Below the pieces are notes generated by a model. It made no database searches. It was not told the DNA's origin and was given only the letters and a program-made list of their open reading frames with translations. A stretch of 64,000 nucleotides of DNA from CAIVAT01 sp037133475 (GTDB lineage: Bacteria; Bacteroidota; Bacteroidia; Bacteroidales; FEN-979). The translations under genes and the position numbers were made by a program. Every line of letters starts with the position of its first letter. The stretch's first letter is position 1. Location: the NCBI GenBank assembly GCA_037133475.1, contig JBAXOB010000001.1:186001-250000 (forward strand). Direction: 5' to 3'. Positions 43,341 through 52,268 of the stretch are shown here, piece by piece.

Positions 43341-45119
43341 TTACAAAAACTTCCTGAAGGGAAACACCCCCAGGCCAATCAGCAGGCCAATTGCGGCAAA
43401 ACCATAAAAACAGAGCTCAACGATTGTTTCTATGGTGAATTCCAAATGCCTCCTGATCCCGTCAGCATCCCTGTTGCGGAGATCTTTCATCTCCTCTTCG
43501 GCTGCCGGCTTATAGCCGGGATCCAGGCATGCCATCCTGCGGATATATTCGGTTTCAAAACCGTCAAAATACCCGGGAATATTGGATTGAAGGTACTGAT
43601 CTTTCACCGGGTGGGTAAATACAAAGCCTGTGAATACATCCCTGTACCGCAGCGAGCCGTTCGACGAAGGGGTATTGCCCGGTTTGAGCAGGTTGTTAAA
43701 CGGAAACAGGTCAAAACCCGAATTTCCAAAGGGTGATCCCCTGAAATCAAAGCCCACAGGCCTGTTGCCTGTTTGCTCAAAAGCGGCATCCCAGACGCCG
43801 CCCGCCAGGGGCACCGATATGAGGAACCGGGTATTGATCAGCACATTGGCCGCACGGTTGCCAAAACTGTCTTTCATGAATTCAAAGGTGTTTACCCTTT
43901 TTACATCAGGAAGCCGGTCGGTCAGATCCATACCGTGGCGGTAATTCATGATAACGAGGCATTTTGCAGGTTTCCCTAAGGTTTCAGCGATACTTTTCAT
44001 TCCCGTGATGACGGTACCGGCCATGATACTGTCGCGGTTCCAGACAATATTCTTCTGGTATTTTTTATAATCACTCACCGTCCTGATGGCTGACCAGTCG
44101 ACGGCGCCGTCGGTAAAGTGATGCTGTATACGGTTTTCGGGCGACAGGGTCTGGTTCAGGCGATAGAGCCGGGCCAGGTAAAGGTTGAAGTTATTGTTGG
44201 TCCAGGCAGGCCAGACGCCCAGGTTGCGCATCAGGTGCAGCACATTTGCCTTCACCTCCCTATCATTGAGGCTGTCGGTCATCATGAACTTATCGAGATC
44301 CCCCTGGATGCCCGTCTGGCCATATTCAGTGAAAACATGGCCCACCTTTTCGATAAAACGGGGGTCACGGACCACGTCAAAGATAAAGTCCCACTGGGTC
44401 ATCTCCGGGTGGGCCCGTTCGCACAGCACCACCACGTCATATTTTTCGAAGAGCCCCATTACGTAATCCACGGGCGCCGTATTTTGTTTTTCCAGGAACC
44501 TCACATAGGGTTTTGTGGAGGCGGAATTCTGGAAAGCAGCCATACGGCAGGGAATGCGGCCTTTTACCAGGAACTCGGCCGTGGTTGTACCGATCCCCAG
44601 CAGGGCTGCGGCGATGAGGATTAAAAAACCTGTTTTGACCGTTTGCGGCCCCTCCACCCTTTTCACGGTCATCCCGGCCAGCGCTTCATACCAGGCACGT
44701 TTGGCAAAAAGGTAGTAGATGAAGTTTGCCAACACCACCGGCACCATGATCTCAAGCCCTGAAACCGTGGGAAGCCAACTCTTTTCCAGGATCATCCCCA
44801 GCAGGACCGGCAGCAGCACCGTGGTTCCCCACTTGCCGAATAGCTCCCGCAGCAGGATATCCCTGAAATGTAGGGGTTCGTCATTTATTGAAGCTACCCC
44901 TGTTTTCAGGAGCATTTTACCGGTGGTTTGACGGTACTTCGAAAGCATGACGACGGCATAAAAGGCGCCGGTAATAACAAAGATGGCTTCAAAGGAGATC
45001 CGGAAAGCCATCAGCGACAGCAATACGATGACCACCTTTGCCAGCGAGTAGATGACGAAAGCATCGATCCAGAACGCCGCGAGGCGACGCCAGAATCCAA
45101 CCCTGCCTTTTGTTTTCAT
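43341..45119 (-). CDS. RDD membrane domain fused to an erythromycin-esterase/ChaN-like domain
   Basis: A 592-residue protein. The N-terminal 180 residues hold an RDD-family membrane region (FWRRLAAFWIDAFVIYSL and later helices). A large soluble domain follows (about 190-560) with a strand-loop VVVLCERAHPEMTQWDF that resembles the GE-x-x-H start of EreA/ChaN-type hydrolases. HGMD is found later (NYRHGMDLTD). A final helix (about 565-585) closes it. I know neither partner combination nor substrate. It is encoded 17 bases upstream of the NuoEF gene, so probably belongs to the same transcript. Confidence 0.7.
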   Translation of the reverse strand: MKTKGRVGFWRRLAAFWIDAFVIYSLAKVVIVLLSLMAFRISFEAIFVITGAFYAVVMLSKYRQTTGKMLLKTGVASINDEPLHFRDILLRELFGKWGTTVLLPVLLGMILEKSWLPTVSGLEIMVPVVLANFIYYLFAKRAWYEALAGMTVKRVEGPQTVKTGFLILIAAALLGIGTTTAEFLVKGRIPCRMAAFQNSASTKPYVRFLEKQNTAPVDYVMGLFEKYDVVVLCERAHPEMTQWDFIFDVVRDPRFIEKVGHVFTEYGQTGIQGDLDKFMMTDSLNDREVKANVLHLMRNLGVWPAWTNNNFNLYLARLYRLNQTLSPENRIQHHFTDGAVDWSAIRTVSDYKKYQKNIVWNRDSIMAGTVITGMKSIAETLGKPAKCLVIMNYRHGMDLTDRLPDVKRVNTFEFMKDSFGNRAANVLINTRFLISVPLAGGVWDAAFEQTGNRPVGFDFRGSPFGNSGFDLFPFNNLLKPGNTPSSNGSLRYRDVFTGFVFTHPVKDQYLQSNIPGYFDGFETEYIRRMACLDPGYKPAAEEEMKDLRNRDADGIRRHLEFTIETIVELCFYGFAAIGLLIGLGVFPFRKFL

Positions 45120-45202
45120 GTGGTAATATTTTCTTTTCCGGGTTATCCCGAATCACCGTTATGTCATTCACGGAATGCATGTAACGGCGGGTATCCTGTC
45201 TG

Positions 45203-45667
45203 TCAGATAAAATGATACAGAAAAACCACGGTCGCATCAAAGGCGGTTTTCCTGTTGTCTTTGATCTCCAGGGAGACATTGACCTCCGCTTTGGCGATTC
45301 CCCTGAGGTTGATGATCGAGGCCAGTTTCGCCCTTACCCTGACCTCATTGTCGACCAGTACGGGCTGGTTAAACCGGAGCTTTTCAATACCGTAGTTCAC
45401 CAGCATTTTGATGTTGTTCACCTCGATGATCTGGTCCCATAAAAAAGGTAATACCGAAAGATTCAGGTAGCCATGTGCGATGGTGGTCTTATAGGGGCTT
45501 TCGGTCTTAGCCCTCTCGGTATCCACATGAATCCATTGATGATCCATGGTTGCCTCCGCAAATTTATTGATCTGTTCCTGGGTTATCTTCAGGTAATCGG
45601 ATATGCCCAATTCCTTGCCGATGAATTGTTCGAACTCTGCAAAGCTGTTTATTACCAATTTGCTCAT
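45203..45667 (-). CDS. MaoC-family (R)-specific enoyl-CoA hydratase
   Basis: A 154-residue hot-dog-fold hydratase. The catalytic Asp-His pair lies in FAEATMDHQWIHVDTERA and the second motif is KTTIAHGYLNLSVLP. Length and motifs fit the family that hydrates enoyl-CoA to (R)-3-hydroxyacyl-CoA. It sits inside the run of electron-transfer genes but has its own candidate promoter upstream, so the link to them is uncertain. Confidence 0.93.
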   Translation of the reverse strand: MSKLVINSFAEFEQFIGKELGISDYLKITQEQINKFAEATMDHQWIHVDTERAKTESPYKTTIAHGYLNLSVLPFLWDQIIEVNNIKMLVNYGIEKLRFNQPVLVDNEVRVRAKLASIINLRGIAKAEVNVSLEIKDNRKTAFDATVVFLYHFI

Positions 45668-45813
45668 CTCTAAGTTTTTAGTTTAAACAATCAATTAATT
45701 GAATGACGCACCAGCAGCGCAATAACCTGAAATTCCTCCCCTTGTAGCAAAACCTGCCTCCTTTTCAAACTATCTCCTCCGCCCGATGTTCATGTGACAT
45801 TTTGATTTTTCTG

Positions 45814-45821
45814 CAAATCTA
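45814..45821 (-). promoter_or_regulatory. -7 promoter candidate for the MaoC/NuoEF segment
   Basis: The minus strand reads TAGATTTG, a perfect TAnnTTTG match, in the 180-base gap between the propeller gene and the MaoC gene. The start codon is 147 bases downstream, so it would give a long leader. Confidence 0.35.
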
Positions 45822-45847
45822 TGCTTTTACCCGCATTCGTGCCGGAT

Positions 45848-47647
45848 TCACTTCCCGATACAATACAAATTCCTATCCCCCCTTATCACGATTTTACCAT
45901 CGGCAAAAGCGGGTGTACAAACGGATCCTTCGCCCAGCGGGCATTCACTGACAACGGCAAAGGTCTGATCCGGTTTTACAATATGCATGATTCCCTTTTT
46001 GTCGAGCAGGAAAACCTTTCCATCAGCCAGCATCGGTGAGGCATAGATGGGGGTGTCGTATTCATGTGTCCAGTATTTCGTTCCCTTCCTTGCATCGTAA
46101 CAAACCACCGTACCGTAGCTGGTCGCCATGAAGAGGTATTTGCCGGTTGCCAGCGGACTGGGGATATCCGAAAGGAATTCATTGTCCTCCCAAAGCAGTT
46201 TAGGGCTTTCCCCGATCTCCACGGCAGCCAGTTTGGCATAGTCGTTGACCGAAAACACCACCCCGTCGGCATAGGCAACGGAAGGCCCGACCTCGCCCGA
46301 GATACATTCCATCTTCCAAAGCTCTTTACCGTCGGCCGGGTCGTATGAAGCTACCAGGGGATCGGCCGCGAGGATGAGTTCCATCCGTTTCCCGGTATTG
46401 ACCAGTACCGGGGAGGCCCATGAAATTTTGACACTCCTGCTGGTTTTCCATACCACCTCGCCGGTTTTCCCCGCCAATGCCATCACGCTGCCCGCACCCC
46501 GCTGATCATACTGGATGATAAGCCTGTCATGGTACATGATCAGCGACGAGGAATGGCCGTAGTGGTTGGCAGGAAGCCCGAGGTTCTTTGACCAGATCTT
46601 TTTTCCGTCAAAATCGAGCGCGATCAGGTCTCCGTTGGCAAAAATGGCATATACCCGGCGCCCGTCGGTCGTCATGGTCGGGGCGCTCTGGCCGGTTTCC
46701 CGGTTCACCGAAGGGGCCTTTTCCGGCGTGCCCGGGATCTCCTTCACCGGTGTACTCCACAAAATCTTCCCGGAATTCAGGTCAACACAGTACACTTCAC
46801 GGCTGGTCTCACTCGCCCCTGTAATAAAGACCCTGTCGTTCCATATAACCGGCGAATTGAAGCCCGGCAGCGGGATCGCTGTTTTCCACTTTATATTTTT
46901 GCCGCTTTTCCCGTCCCAGCTTGTAGGAATATTTTTCTGGAAAGCAACCCCATTCCCCCCCGGACCCCTGAAGGATGGGAAATTGGCCGCCAGCTCCTTC
47001 GCCGAAGGAAAACCCTCCATGTCCGTCACTTTTCCCACTGCCTTACTAACCGAATCAGCCCCCTTTACCTGCATCCCCTCATTATTTGCATTGCCTGCAT
47101 CGCCTGCATTGCCTGCATTGTTTGCATTGTTTGCATTGCCTGCATTGTTTGCATTGCCTGCATTGCCTGCATTGCCTGCAAGTTCCCTGTGTGTAAGGAA
47201 TACCAGCGCCAGCGAAATGGCAACGAGGGTGATCCCGGTATAGCCGACCCATCTCCGGTTGATTTTCTGTTCGGACCAGAAATCGTTCCTTTCCTCTTCA
47301 GGAATGACGGGTGTGATCTTGGTCCGGAGTTCGATCGCCTTCAGGCAGATGACCACGATGAGCAGGCTGAAGAACAGAAGATACCCGCCCATCCTGACCT
47401 GCCACTGGGTGGTAAAGAAGGCTTTCCGGGCGAGCAGGTCGAGGGTGCGGACCTCCTGGCGCAGCTGCTCATCCCCGGGATCGGCCTGCAGTTTTTCGCC
47501 CAGGATCTTGAGGCTGACAGCATTCAGCGGGTCGGCGCGCTTTACCTGGATATAATTCACGATAATCAGGACGCACATGATAACCGCGAATGCAGCGCTG
47601 ATCATGGCGATGGTGTGCAATATCCTTCGTTCACCCAGGTTTTTCAT
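45848..47647 (-). CDS. Membrane-anchored PQQ-like beta-propeller with an Asn-rich repeat linker
   Basis: A 599-residue protein. Three membrane helices lie in the first 155 residues (about 10-30, 85-103 and 134-152). A low-complexity linker of Ala-Gly-Asn/Ala-Asn-Asn triplets (about 157-188) is encoded by a 9-nt tandem repeat. A BamB-type propeller (about 210-599) follows with blades such as VFLLDKKGIMHIV and the opening FPSFRGPGGNG. After an odd number of helices the propeller should face the periplasm. The FRGP opening is shared with the other propellers of this run. Confidence 0.9.
   Translation of the reverse strand: MKNLGERRILHTIAMISAAFAVIMCVLIIVNYIQVKRADPLNAVSLKILGEKLQADPGDEQLRQEVRTLDLLARKAFFTTQWQVRMGGYLLFFSLLIVVICLKAIELRTKITPVIPEEERNDFWSEQKINRRWVGYTGITLVAISLALVFLTHRELAGNAGNAGNANNAGNANNANNAGNAGDAGNANNEGMQVKGADSVSKAVGKVTDMEGFPSAKELAANFPSFRGPGGNGVAFQKNIPTSWDGKSGKNIKWKTAIPLPGFNSPVIWNDRVFITGASETSREVYCVDLNSGKILWSTPVKEIPGTPEKAPSVNRETGQSAPTMTTDGRRVYAIFANGDLIALDFDGKKIWSKNLGLPANHYGHSSSLIMYHDRLIIQYDQRGAGSVMALAGKTGEVVWKTSRSVKISWASPVLVNTGKRMELILAADPLVASYDPADGKELWKMECISGEVGPSVAYADGVVFSVNDYAKLAAVEIGESPKLLWEDNEFLSDIPSPLATGKYLFMATSYGTVVCYDARKGTKYWTHEYDTPIYASPMLADGKVFLLDKKGIMHIVKPDQTFAVVSECPLGEGSVCTPAFADGKIVIRGDRNLYCIGK
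47088..47180. repeat. 9-nt tandem repeat inside a propeller gene (about 10 units)
   Basis: About ten units of GCATTGCCT with variants GCATTGTTT and GCATCGCCT. On the coding (minus) strand each unit encodes Ala-Gly-Asn or Ala-Asn-Asn. Unit length is a multiple of three, so copy-number change would alter linker length without shifting frame. Confidence 0.95.
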
Positions 47648-47681
47648 GTCCGTTAGTTCAATGATTCTCCGTGTTGGCCTG

Positions 47682-48974
47682 TCATGGCAGCAATTCCGTT
47701 AATCCGTTTTTTTCAACAGGGCAATAATCCACACAGCGGGCACAGCTGTAGCAGGCGCCTTTGTTGGGGGTATAGTCGGTGCGGTAACGGGTCAGCAGGC
47801 GACTGGCCAGGATGATTCCGAAAACCAGGCCGATGAAACAGCCCAGGATCCAGCTGCCGGTGTAAAACTGCCGGAGTACCGCGGAGGCCTCTTCAGCGAC
47901 CTGGGTGATGGTTTTGCCCGATGTTCGGTAAGCAGTGATTTCAAAGGGTTCAGCCCTGTCAACAATTTTGCCGGGGTCTTGTAACATGGATGCAAGGCGA
48001 ACTTTGCTGTTCATTCCTGCAAGGGTCCGGTGTAGCTGCGACCCCGTCCATCCCCCCAGGACGACAAAAAATGGAACCAGCAACGATACCAGGATCAGTT
48101 TTCGCACGGTGACCGGCCTGGTTTCGGGGTTTCTCCCGGTCAGGGGCATATCGATGGCATCGTAAGGGCAGGATGATTCGCAAAGCCGGCACTGAATGCA
48201 GGCTGCCGGCGTAATGGTAAGATGTTTCCAGGAAAGCCTGCTGACCCAGTTGAGCAATACGCCATAGGGGCAAAGGTAGCGGCAGTAGGGCCTGGCAATG
48301 AAAATTCCCGAAATCAGCAGGGAGACGGCAAAGAACAGCATCCCGAAGGTGGCGTTGAACCTGAAGATTCCCACGAAGGGGTCATACCGGCAGATGATGA
48401 AATCGGTCCCGGTGGCGGCATAGAGGATAGCCAACCCCAGGTAAATATATGGGAAGGTACCCAGGATGGCATTCAGCCGCGGGTCGATTTTCCGGGGACG
48501 GAAGGAGACAAGGTCCTGCATGGCCCCGAAGGGACAAACCCCTGCGCAGAATGTCCGTCCGAAAAAGAGGGTGAAAACCAGCGGGAGAATGAAAAATGCC
48601 AGGACGGCAAGGGGAATTACATAATCATGCTCAAACAGGGCCAGCACCACATTCTGGATAGCGCCGATCGAACAGACACATCCCTGGCGGTAGAAGCCAA
48701 AATAGGCCAGCGAGAAAACCGAGGTCCAGAAAACTGCGACCCGCGACCTTTTCTTCAGCACCAGCCAGGAGATCAATGAAAGAGTCAGGGCCAGTACGAT
48801 CACATCGGCCACGGCCATGAAAGGCGCACGGGCCGTTGGCTGCAGGGTTTCGGGCTGGAGATATCCCGATTCGAATTCGGGTTTCGGGAACCGCTGGACA
48901 CCGTATGCCACATCCACTGTCTGAATGGAGAAGAGGATGATCAGCAACAGGATGACGCGGCCCTTGTTCATCAT
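47682..48974 (-). CDS. NapH/NosR-like membrane ferredoxin
   Basis: A 430-residue membrane protein with about six helices. Two Cys motifs typical of the NapH family occur, FCAGVCPFGAMQD and YCRYLCPYGVLLNW, and two [4Fe-4S] motifs follow, CIQCRLCESSCP and, at the extreme C-terminus, CYSCARCVDYCP. The extra Cys pair in GCVCSIGAIQN near 100 is also notable. NapH proteins carry electrons from quinol to a periplasmic ferredoxin. The adjacent NapG-like gene begins immediately upstream with no gap. Confidence 0.92.
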   Translation of the reverse strand: MMNKGRVILLLIILFSIQTVDVAYGVQRFPKPEFESGYLQPETLQPTARAPFMAVADVIVLALTLSLISWLVLKKRSRVAVFWTSVFSLAYFGFYRQGCVCSIGAIQNVVLALFEHDYVIPLAVLAFFILPLVFTLFFGRTFCAGVCPFGAMQDLVSFRPRKIDPRLNAILGTFPYIYLGLAILYAATGTDFIICRYDPFVGIFRFNATFGMLFFAVSLLISGIFIARPYCRYLCPYGVLLNWVSRLSWKHLTITPAACIQCRLCESSCPYDAIDMPLTGRNPETRPVTVRKLILVSLLVPFFVVLGGWTGSQLHRTLAGMNSKVRLASMLQDPGKIVDRAEPFEITAYRTSGKTITQVAEEASAVLRQFYTGSWILGCFIGLVFGIILASRLLTRYRTDYTPNKGACYSCARCVDYCPVEKNGLTELLP

Positions 48975-49556
48975 TTATTTTGGATTTTCCAGCGTGATTT
49001 GTTTCAGCAGATAGGGTTTCCCGGCAGGCACCCTGCTAAAGGCACCGGCCGGACAGGAACGGGCAATGGCGCACTGGTTGCAATGGACACAGATATCGTG
49101 CCTTACCTGCAGCTGCAGTGAGCCGTTTCCGAAGGCGCCGCATCCCTTTACACATTTCCCGCAACCGATACATAACGGCTCATCGACGGTATATTCAAAA
49201 AAGGGATCTTCCACATATTTACGCCTGAGCGCATTGGTCGGGCAGAGCTGGTTTTCGGCGCCCGTATTCAGCGTTTTGGTCCCCGGTTTGAAATACCCTC
49301 CGCAGAGGTCGCAATACCCGCACATGGCATATACATGGGTACACCTCACCGCCGAGTGGGCCAGCACGCAGTTGGTCGCGCAACGCCCGCACTGGATGCA
49401 CTTTGCAGGGTCAAGCTGCCACAAAGTCTGCCCCGCCTCGCTCTTTTTCACCGCAAGCACGGCAAGCCCGCCAAGCCCCAGTATGACCGTTGCCCGGATG
49501 CCGTTGACCAGGAACTCCCTGCGGTTCAGCTTTGGATTATTTCCCGTCTCGTCCAT
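48975..49556 (-). CDS. Tat-exported NapG/MauM-like ferredoxin
   Basis: A 193-residue protein with a twin-arginine signal (LNRREFLVNG, hydrophobic helix 20-37). Four Cys groups for [4Fe-4S] clusters follow: CIQCGRCATNC, CGYCDLCGG, CIGCGKCVKGC and CVHCNQCAIARSCP. This is the NapG/MauM pattern, a periplasmic partner of NapH/MauN. The genes for both are directly adjacent. No NapA or methylamine dehydrogenase subunit is present. Confidence 0.92.
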   Translation of the reverse strand: MDETGNNPKLNRREFLVNGIRATVILGLGGLAVLAVKKSEAGQTLWQLDPAKCIQCGRCATNCVLAHSAVRCTHVYAMCGYCDLCGGYFKPGTKTLNTGAENQLCPTNALRRKYVEDPFFEYTVDEPLCIGCGKCVKGCGAFGNGSLQLQVRHDICVHCNQCAIARSCPAGAFSRVPAGKPYLLKQITLENPK

Positions 49557-49776
49557 AGTCTATTTTTTCTTTTCCCGGTCCGCTTTTATCCATTCTGAAT
49601 TTCTCAGCTTCCGGCAGGTTACAGTTATCCGACAACCCACAATTCCCGCAGGCATAGCTGCGCCGGCAACCATCTGCCTTTTCCCACCGCCGCAGCATGG
49701 CCCCGCTGAACAATACCATCAACCCCAGGATTCCTCCGCGGGCCATCCCGGTTAAAAACTCTCTTCTGCTGGTCAT
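49537..49776 (-). CDS. Small Tat-signal Cys-rich protein
   Basis: A 79-residue protein whose stop lies inside the start region of the NapG-like gene (20-base overlap). It begins with a twin-arginine signal (TSRREFLTGMARGG) and a hydrophobic stretch. The mature part carries four cysteines in CRRSYACGNCGLSDNC, enough for one metal or Fe-S site. Tight overlap and a real export signal argue that it is genuine. I do not recognise a family; it may be a small electron carrier or an assembly factor for the NapGH-like pair. Confidence 0.75.
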   Translation of the reverse strand: MTSRREFLTGMARGGILGLMVLFSGAMLRRWEKADGCRRSYACGNCGLSDNCNLPEAEKFRMDKSGPGKEKIDYGRDGK

Positions 49777-49786
49777 CTTCTGTAGA

Positions 49787-50752
49787 TTATCTCTTCATTA
49801 CAAAGATTCTCACCTGTTTGCGAACAGGATCAAGGACCAGGATCCGCTCTTTCGAATCCACGGCGAGATCCAGTCCCCGCGTTCCCTCGTCAAACGAACC
49901 GGGAGCAGCGACCACACAACTGAAATCGCCGGCCGGTGTATATACCTTTACACGTTCAATTGCCTTTTCGCTGGTCACGAAGGAGCCATCGGAAAGAAAG
50001 GCGAAATTCGACGGGTTGCAGCACCCGCAGAAACCCTCCATTGCCATGGAGGCCTTCCCCCAGGAGGAGATAAGGGAACCATCGGCAGTAAACTGTTCCA
50101 GGCAGTGACGCCCGGGATTCACCACCCAGAGGAAACCCCGGCGGTCGATGGCAAGGTCAAACCATGGACTGGGTACCACGAACCCCGGAATACTGTCGTG
50201 GGGATCTTTTTCTCCTATTTTTTTCTGCAGGTTCCCGGCATGGTCGTAACGGTAAACTACCTTGTTGCCTGCATCGGCGATAAAAACACAGTCGTTACTG
50301 ACTGCGATGGAGGTGATGACGGCGTTACCCCCGCAACTGTTCCATTGTACCAGTTTTTTTCCCTCTTTATTGAAAATTTCAAGATGATCCTCCATCCCCA
50401 GGTAGATGAGTCCATTCTTGTCAACCTGGATGCAGCCTGCAGCTCCATCAATAACAAAGGAGGTTTCCCGTTTTCCCGCAGGGTCGTAAATCTCGACCCC
50501 CTTTTCCCCGGCAACATAGATCCGGTCGGCTTTATCGACAGCAATTCCATAAATTTCAGCCAAACCCGGTCTGATCTGCTGCACCTCGCCATACCATGGC
50601 ACCAGGGTGTCATGTCCCCTGATGGTCTTCATATCGAGGGCATACGGGTTAACGCTGCTCTCCGGCTGGCGGAAAAACATATCCCAGAACATGTAGGCTA
50701 CCCCCGCCAGTAAAAAAACAAGGGCAATGATCAGTACACTTTTTTGTTTCAT
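49787..50752 (-). CDS. NHL-repeat beta-propeller, membrane-anchored
   Basis: A 321-residue protein with one N-terminal helix (about 5-25). Six NHL-like blades follow, such as LAEIYGIAVDKADRIYVAG and FDLAIDRRGFLWVVNPG. An unusual Cys-rich loop, GFCGCCNPSNFA (near 245), sits between blades and could bind a metal or form a disulfide. The gene lies ten bases before the small Tat gene. It probably acts as a periplasmic partner protein; function is unknown. Confidence 0.85.
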   Translation of the reverse strand: MKQKSVLIIALVFLLAGVAYMFWDMFFRQPESSVNPYALDMKTIRGHDTLVPWYGEVQQIRPGLAEIYGIAVDKADRIYVAGEKGVEIYDPAGKRETSFVIDGAAGCIQVDKNGLIYLGMEDHLEIFNKEGKKLVQWNSCGGNAVITSIAVSNDCVFIADAGNKVVYRYDHAGNLQKKIGEKDPHDSIPGFVVPSPWFDLAIDRRGFLWVVNPGRHCLEQFTADGSLISSWGKASMAMEGFCGCCNPSNFAFLSDGSFVTSEKAIERVKVYTPAGDFSCVVAAPGSFDEGTRGLDLAVDSKERILVLDPVRKQVRIFVMKR

Positions 50753-50834
50753 CCGGCGTTCCTTTACATTACAACGTTAACTGACTAAACAAAGTACCCG
50801 TTTCAATATGATTATCCGGGCACCGGCGTGTTTT

Positions 50835-52265
50835 TCACCTGGCTTTAATATCGAGACAAACCAGCTGTTTTGAATCCCGCATCAGCAGGTATCCCCCGGT
50901 GATTACCACGGGGCCCCACGAATCCTGGCCGTCGATGATCCTGGCCTTGTCGAGGGTGGTGAACCGCGATGGTGAAAAGCTGGCGATGGTCATCTCCCCG
51001 TCATCGTTCAGGATAAATAACTTCCCGTCGGCCATGATGTATGGACCCAGGCCAAAACGGTCGGTTTTACCGCTGCTCATCACGATATTCTTACAGTCTC
51101 CGGCCTTACAGCAGACAAGCTGATTCCGCAGTCCGCCTGCATCCTTGGGTAGGATCCCATAGAGGTATCCCCCGGAGAAAATCGGGGTTTGCTGCTCGGA
51201 GGCAAGTCCCTCCTGCGGTTTGAACATCTGCAGTATCTCAACCCGGTACCGTCCTTCACCTCCCGTCACCCGGAGCAGGACCGACCCGGCGCCATATCCT
51301 GCCGTCACGAAGACTTTACCATTATCCAGGATTACAGGGGAGGGGGCTACCACCGAGGGGGCAAACGCTCCCGTTTCCCAAAGGATCCTTCCACGGTCGG
51401 CCCCGCTGGCCGAAATGCCGCAAACTCCGCCAATGGCCGCATACACATACATTTTTTTCCCGTTGAAGACCATGGGCATCACCGATGAATGCGACATCTT
51501 CCATCCCCTGGGGTTGGGTGTTTCCCACACCTTTTTCCCCGTGTTGCAGTCAACCGCGATCAGCATGGCTTTGCCTCCTGTCGCAATGATGGCGGTATCC
51601 TGGTCAAGCATCGGGCACTGCCCGGTGTACCAGAAGGGAATCTCGGTACTGTATTCCTTTTCAAGATCTATTCCCCACAAAAAATCGCCGTTGTTCCGTT
51701 TTACGCACATCACCTGGCATCGGGGGCCGATCGTGAGTACGAATTTATCGCTCACGGCAGGAATCGTCCTGGAGAGCCCGTGGTTGCGTTTAAGGTGAAC
51801 GAGGTATCCCCGCCGCCACAGCTCCTCTCCGGTTGCCAGCGAAAGACAACGCAGCTGGTCGGTCTTTTTCACCTCATCATAATCGAGCAGGTAAACCTTG
51901 CCCTGATAAACGGCTGGGGCGGCATGGCCATCGCCAACCGCCAGTTTCCAGAGGATGACCGGCCCGCTTTTTCCCCAGTGATCGATCAGCCGGATCTTCT
52001 CCTTGCAGATATTGTCAAAATCGCCTCCCCTGAAGCGCGGCCAGCTTGTTCCGGGGATATCATCCTGGGTTTTGAAAAATTTGAATTCGGAACCGATTTT
52101 TACCGGGATCCCCTTGGAGGCTCCCCCCTTTTTCCTGTTGTCCATTCCCGGAACCGAGGCAGTGAAGTTACTGACAGGATTAAACAAAAACCACCAGGCC
52201 AGCATGGCAAGCGCTGCCGCAATGCATGCGGGGATGAGTAACCTGGCAAGGTAGTTCCTGAACAT
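50835..52265 (-). CDS. PQQ-like beta-propeller, membrane-anchored
   Basis: A 476-residue protein with an N-terminal helix (about 9-28). The segment SWPRFRGGDFDN opens the propeller, a variant of the WRGP motif seen in the neighbours, and blades such as GKVYLLDYDEVKKTDQLRCL follow. The best-defined blade region ends LMRDSKQLVCLDIKAR. It differs from the three downstream paralogues in having a membrane anchor rather than a cleavable signal. It is encoded three bases after the 413-residue paralogue gene. Confidence 0.9.
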   Translation of the reverse strand: MFRNYLARLLIPACIAAALAMLAWWFLFNPVSNFTASVPGMDNRKKGGASKGIPVKIGSEFKFFKTQDDIPGTSWPRFRGGDFDNICKEKIRLIDHWGKSGPVILWKLAVGDGHAAPAVYQGKVYLLDYDEVKKTDQLRCLSLATGEELWRRGYLVHLKRNHGLSRTIPAVSDKFVLTIGPRCQVMCVKRNNGDFLWGIDLEKEYSTEIPFWYTGQCPMLDQDTAIIATGGKAMLIAVDCNTGKKVWETPNPRGWKMSHSSVMPMVFNGKKMYVYAAIGGVCGISASGADRGRILWETGAFAPSVVAPSPVILDNGKVFVTAGYGAGSVLLRVTGGEGRYRVEILQMFKPQEGLASEQQTPIFSGGYLYGILPKDAGGLRNQLVCCKAGDCKNIVMSSGKTDRFGLGPYIMADGKLFILNDDGEMTIASFSPSRFTTLDKARIIDGQDSWGPVVITGGYLLMRDSKQLVCLDIKAR

Positions 52266-52268
52266 GGG

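Noticed and set aside
47088..47180. Possible CRISPR array
   Set aside because: Units are contiguous 9-mers without spacers, inside a coding region, and the only variation is two bases per unit.
47088..47180. Possible phase-variable switch by frame shift
   Set aside because: The unit is 9 nt, so copy change keeps the frame; only linker length would vary.
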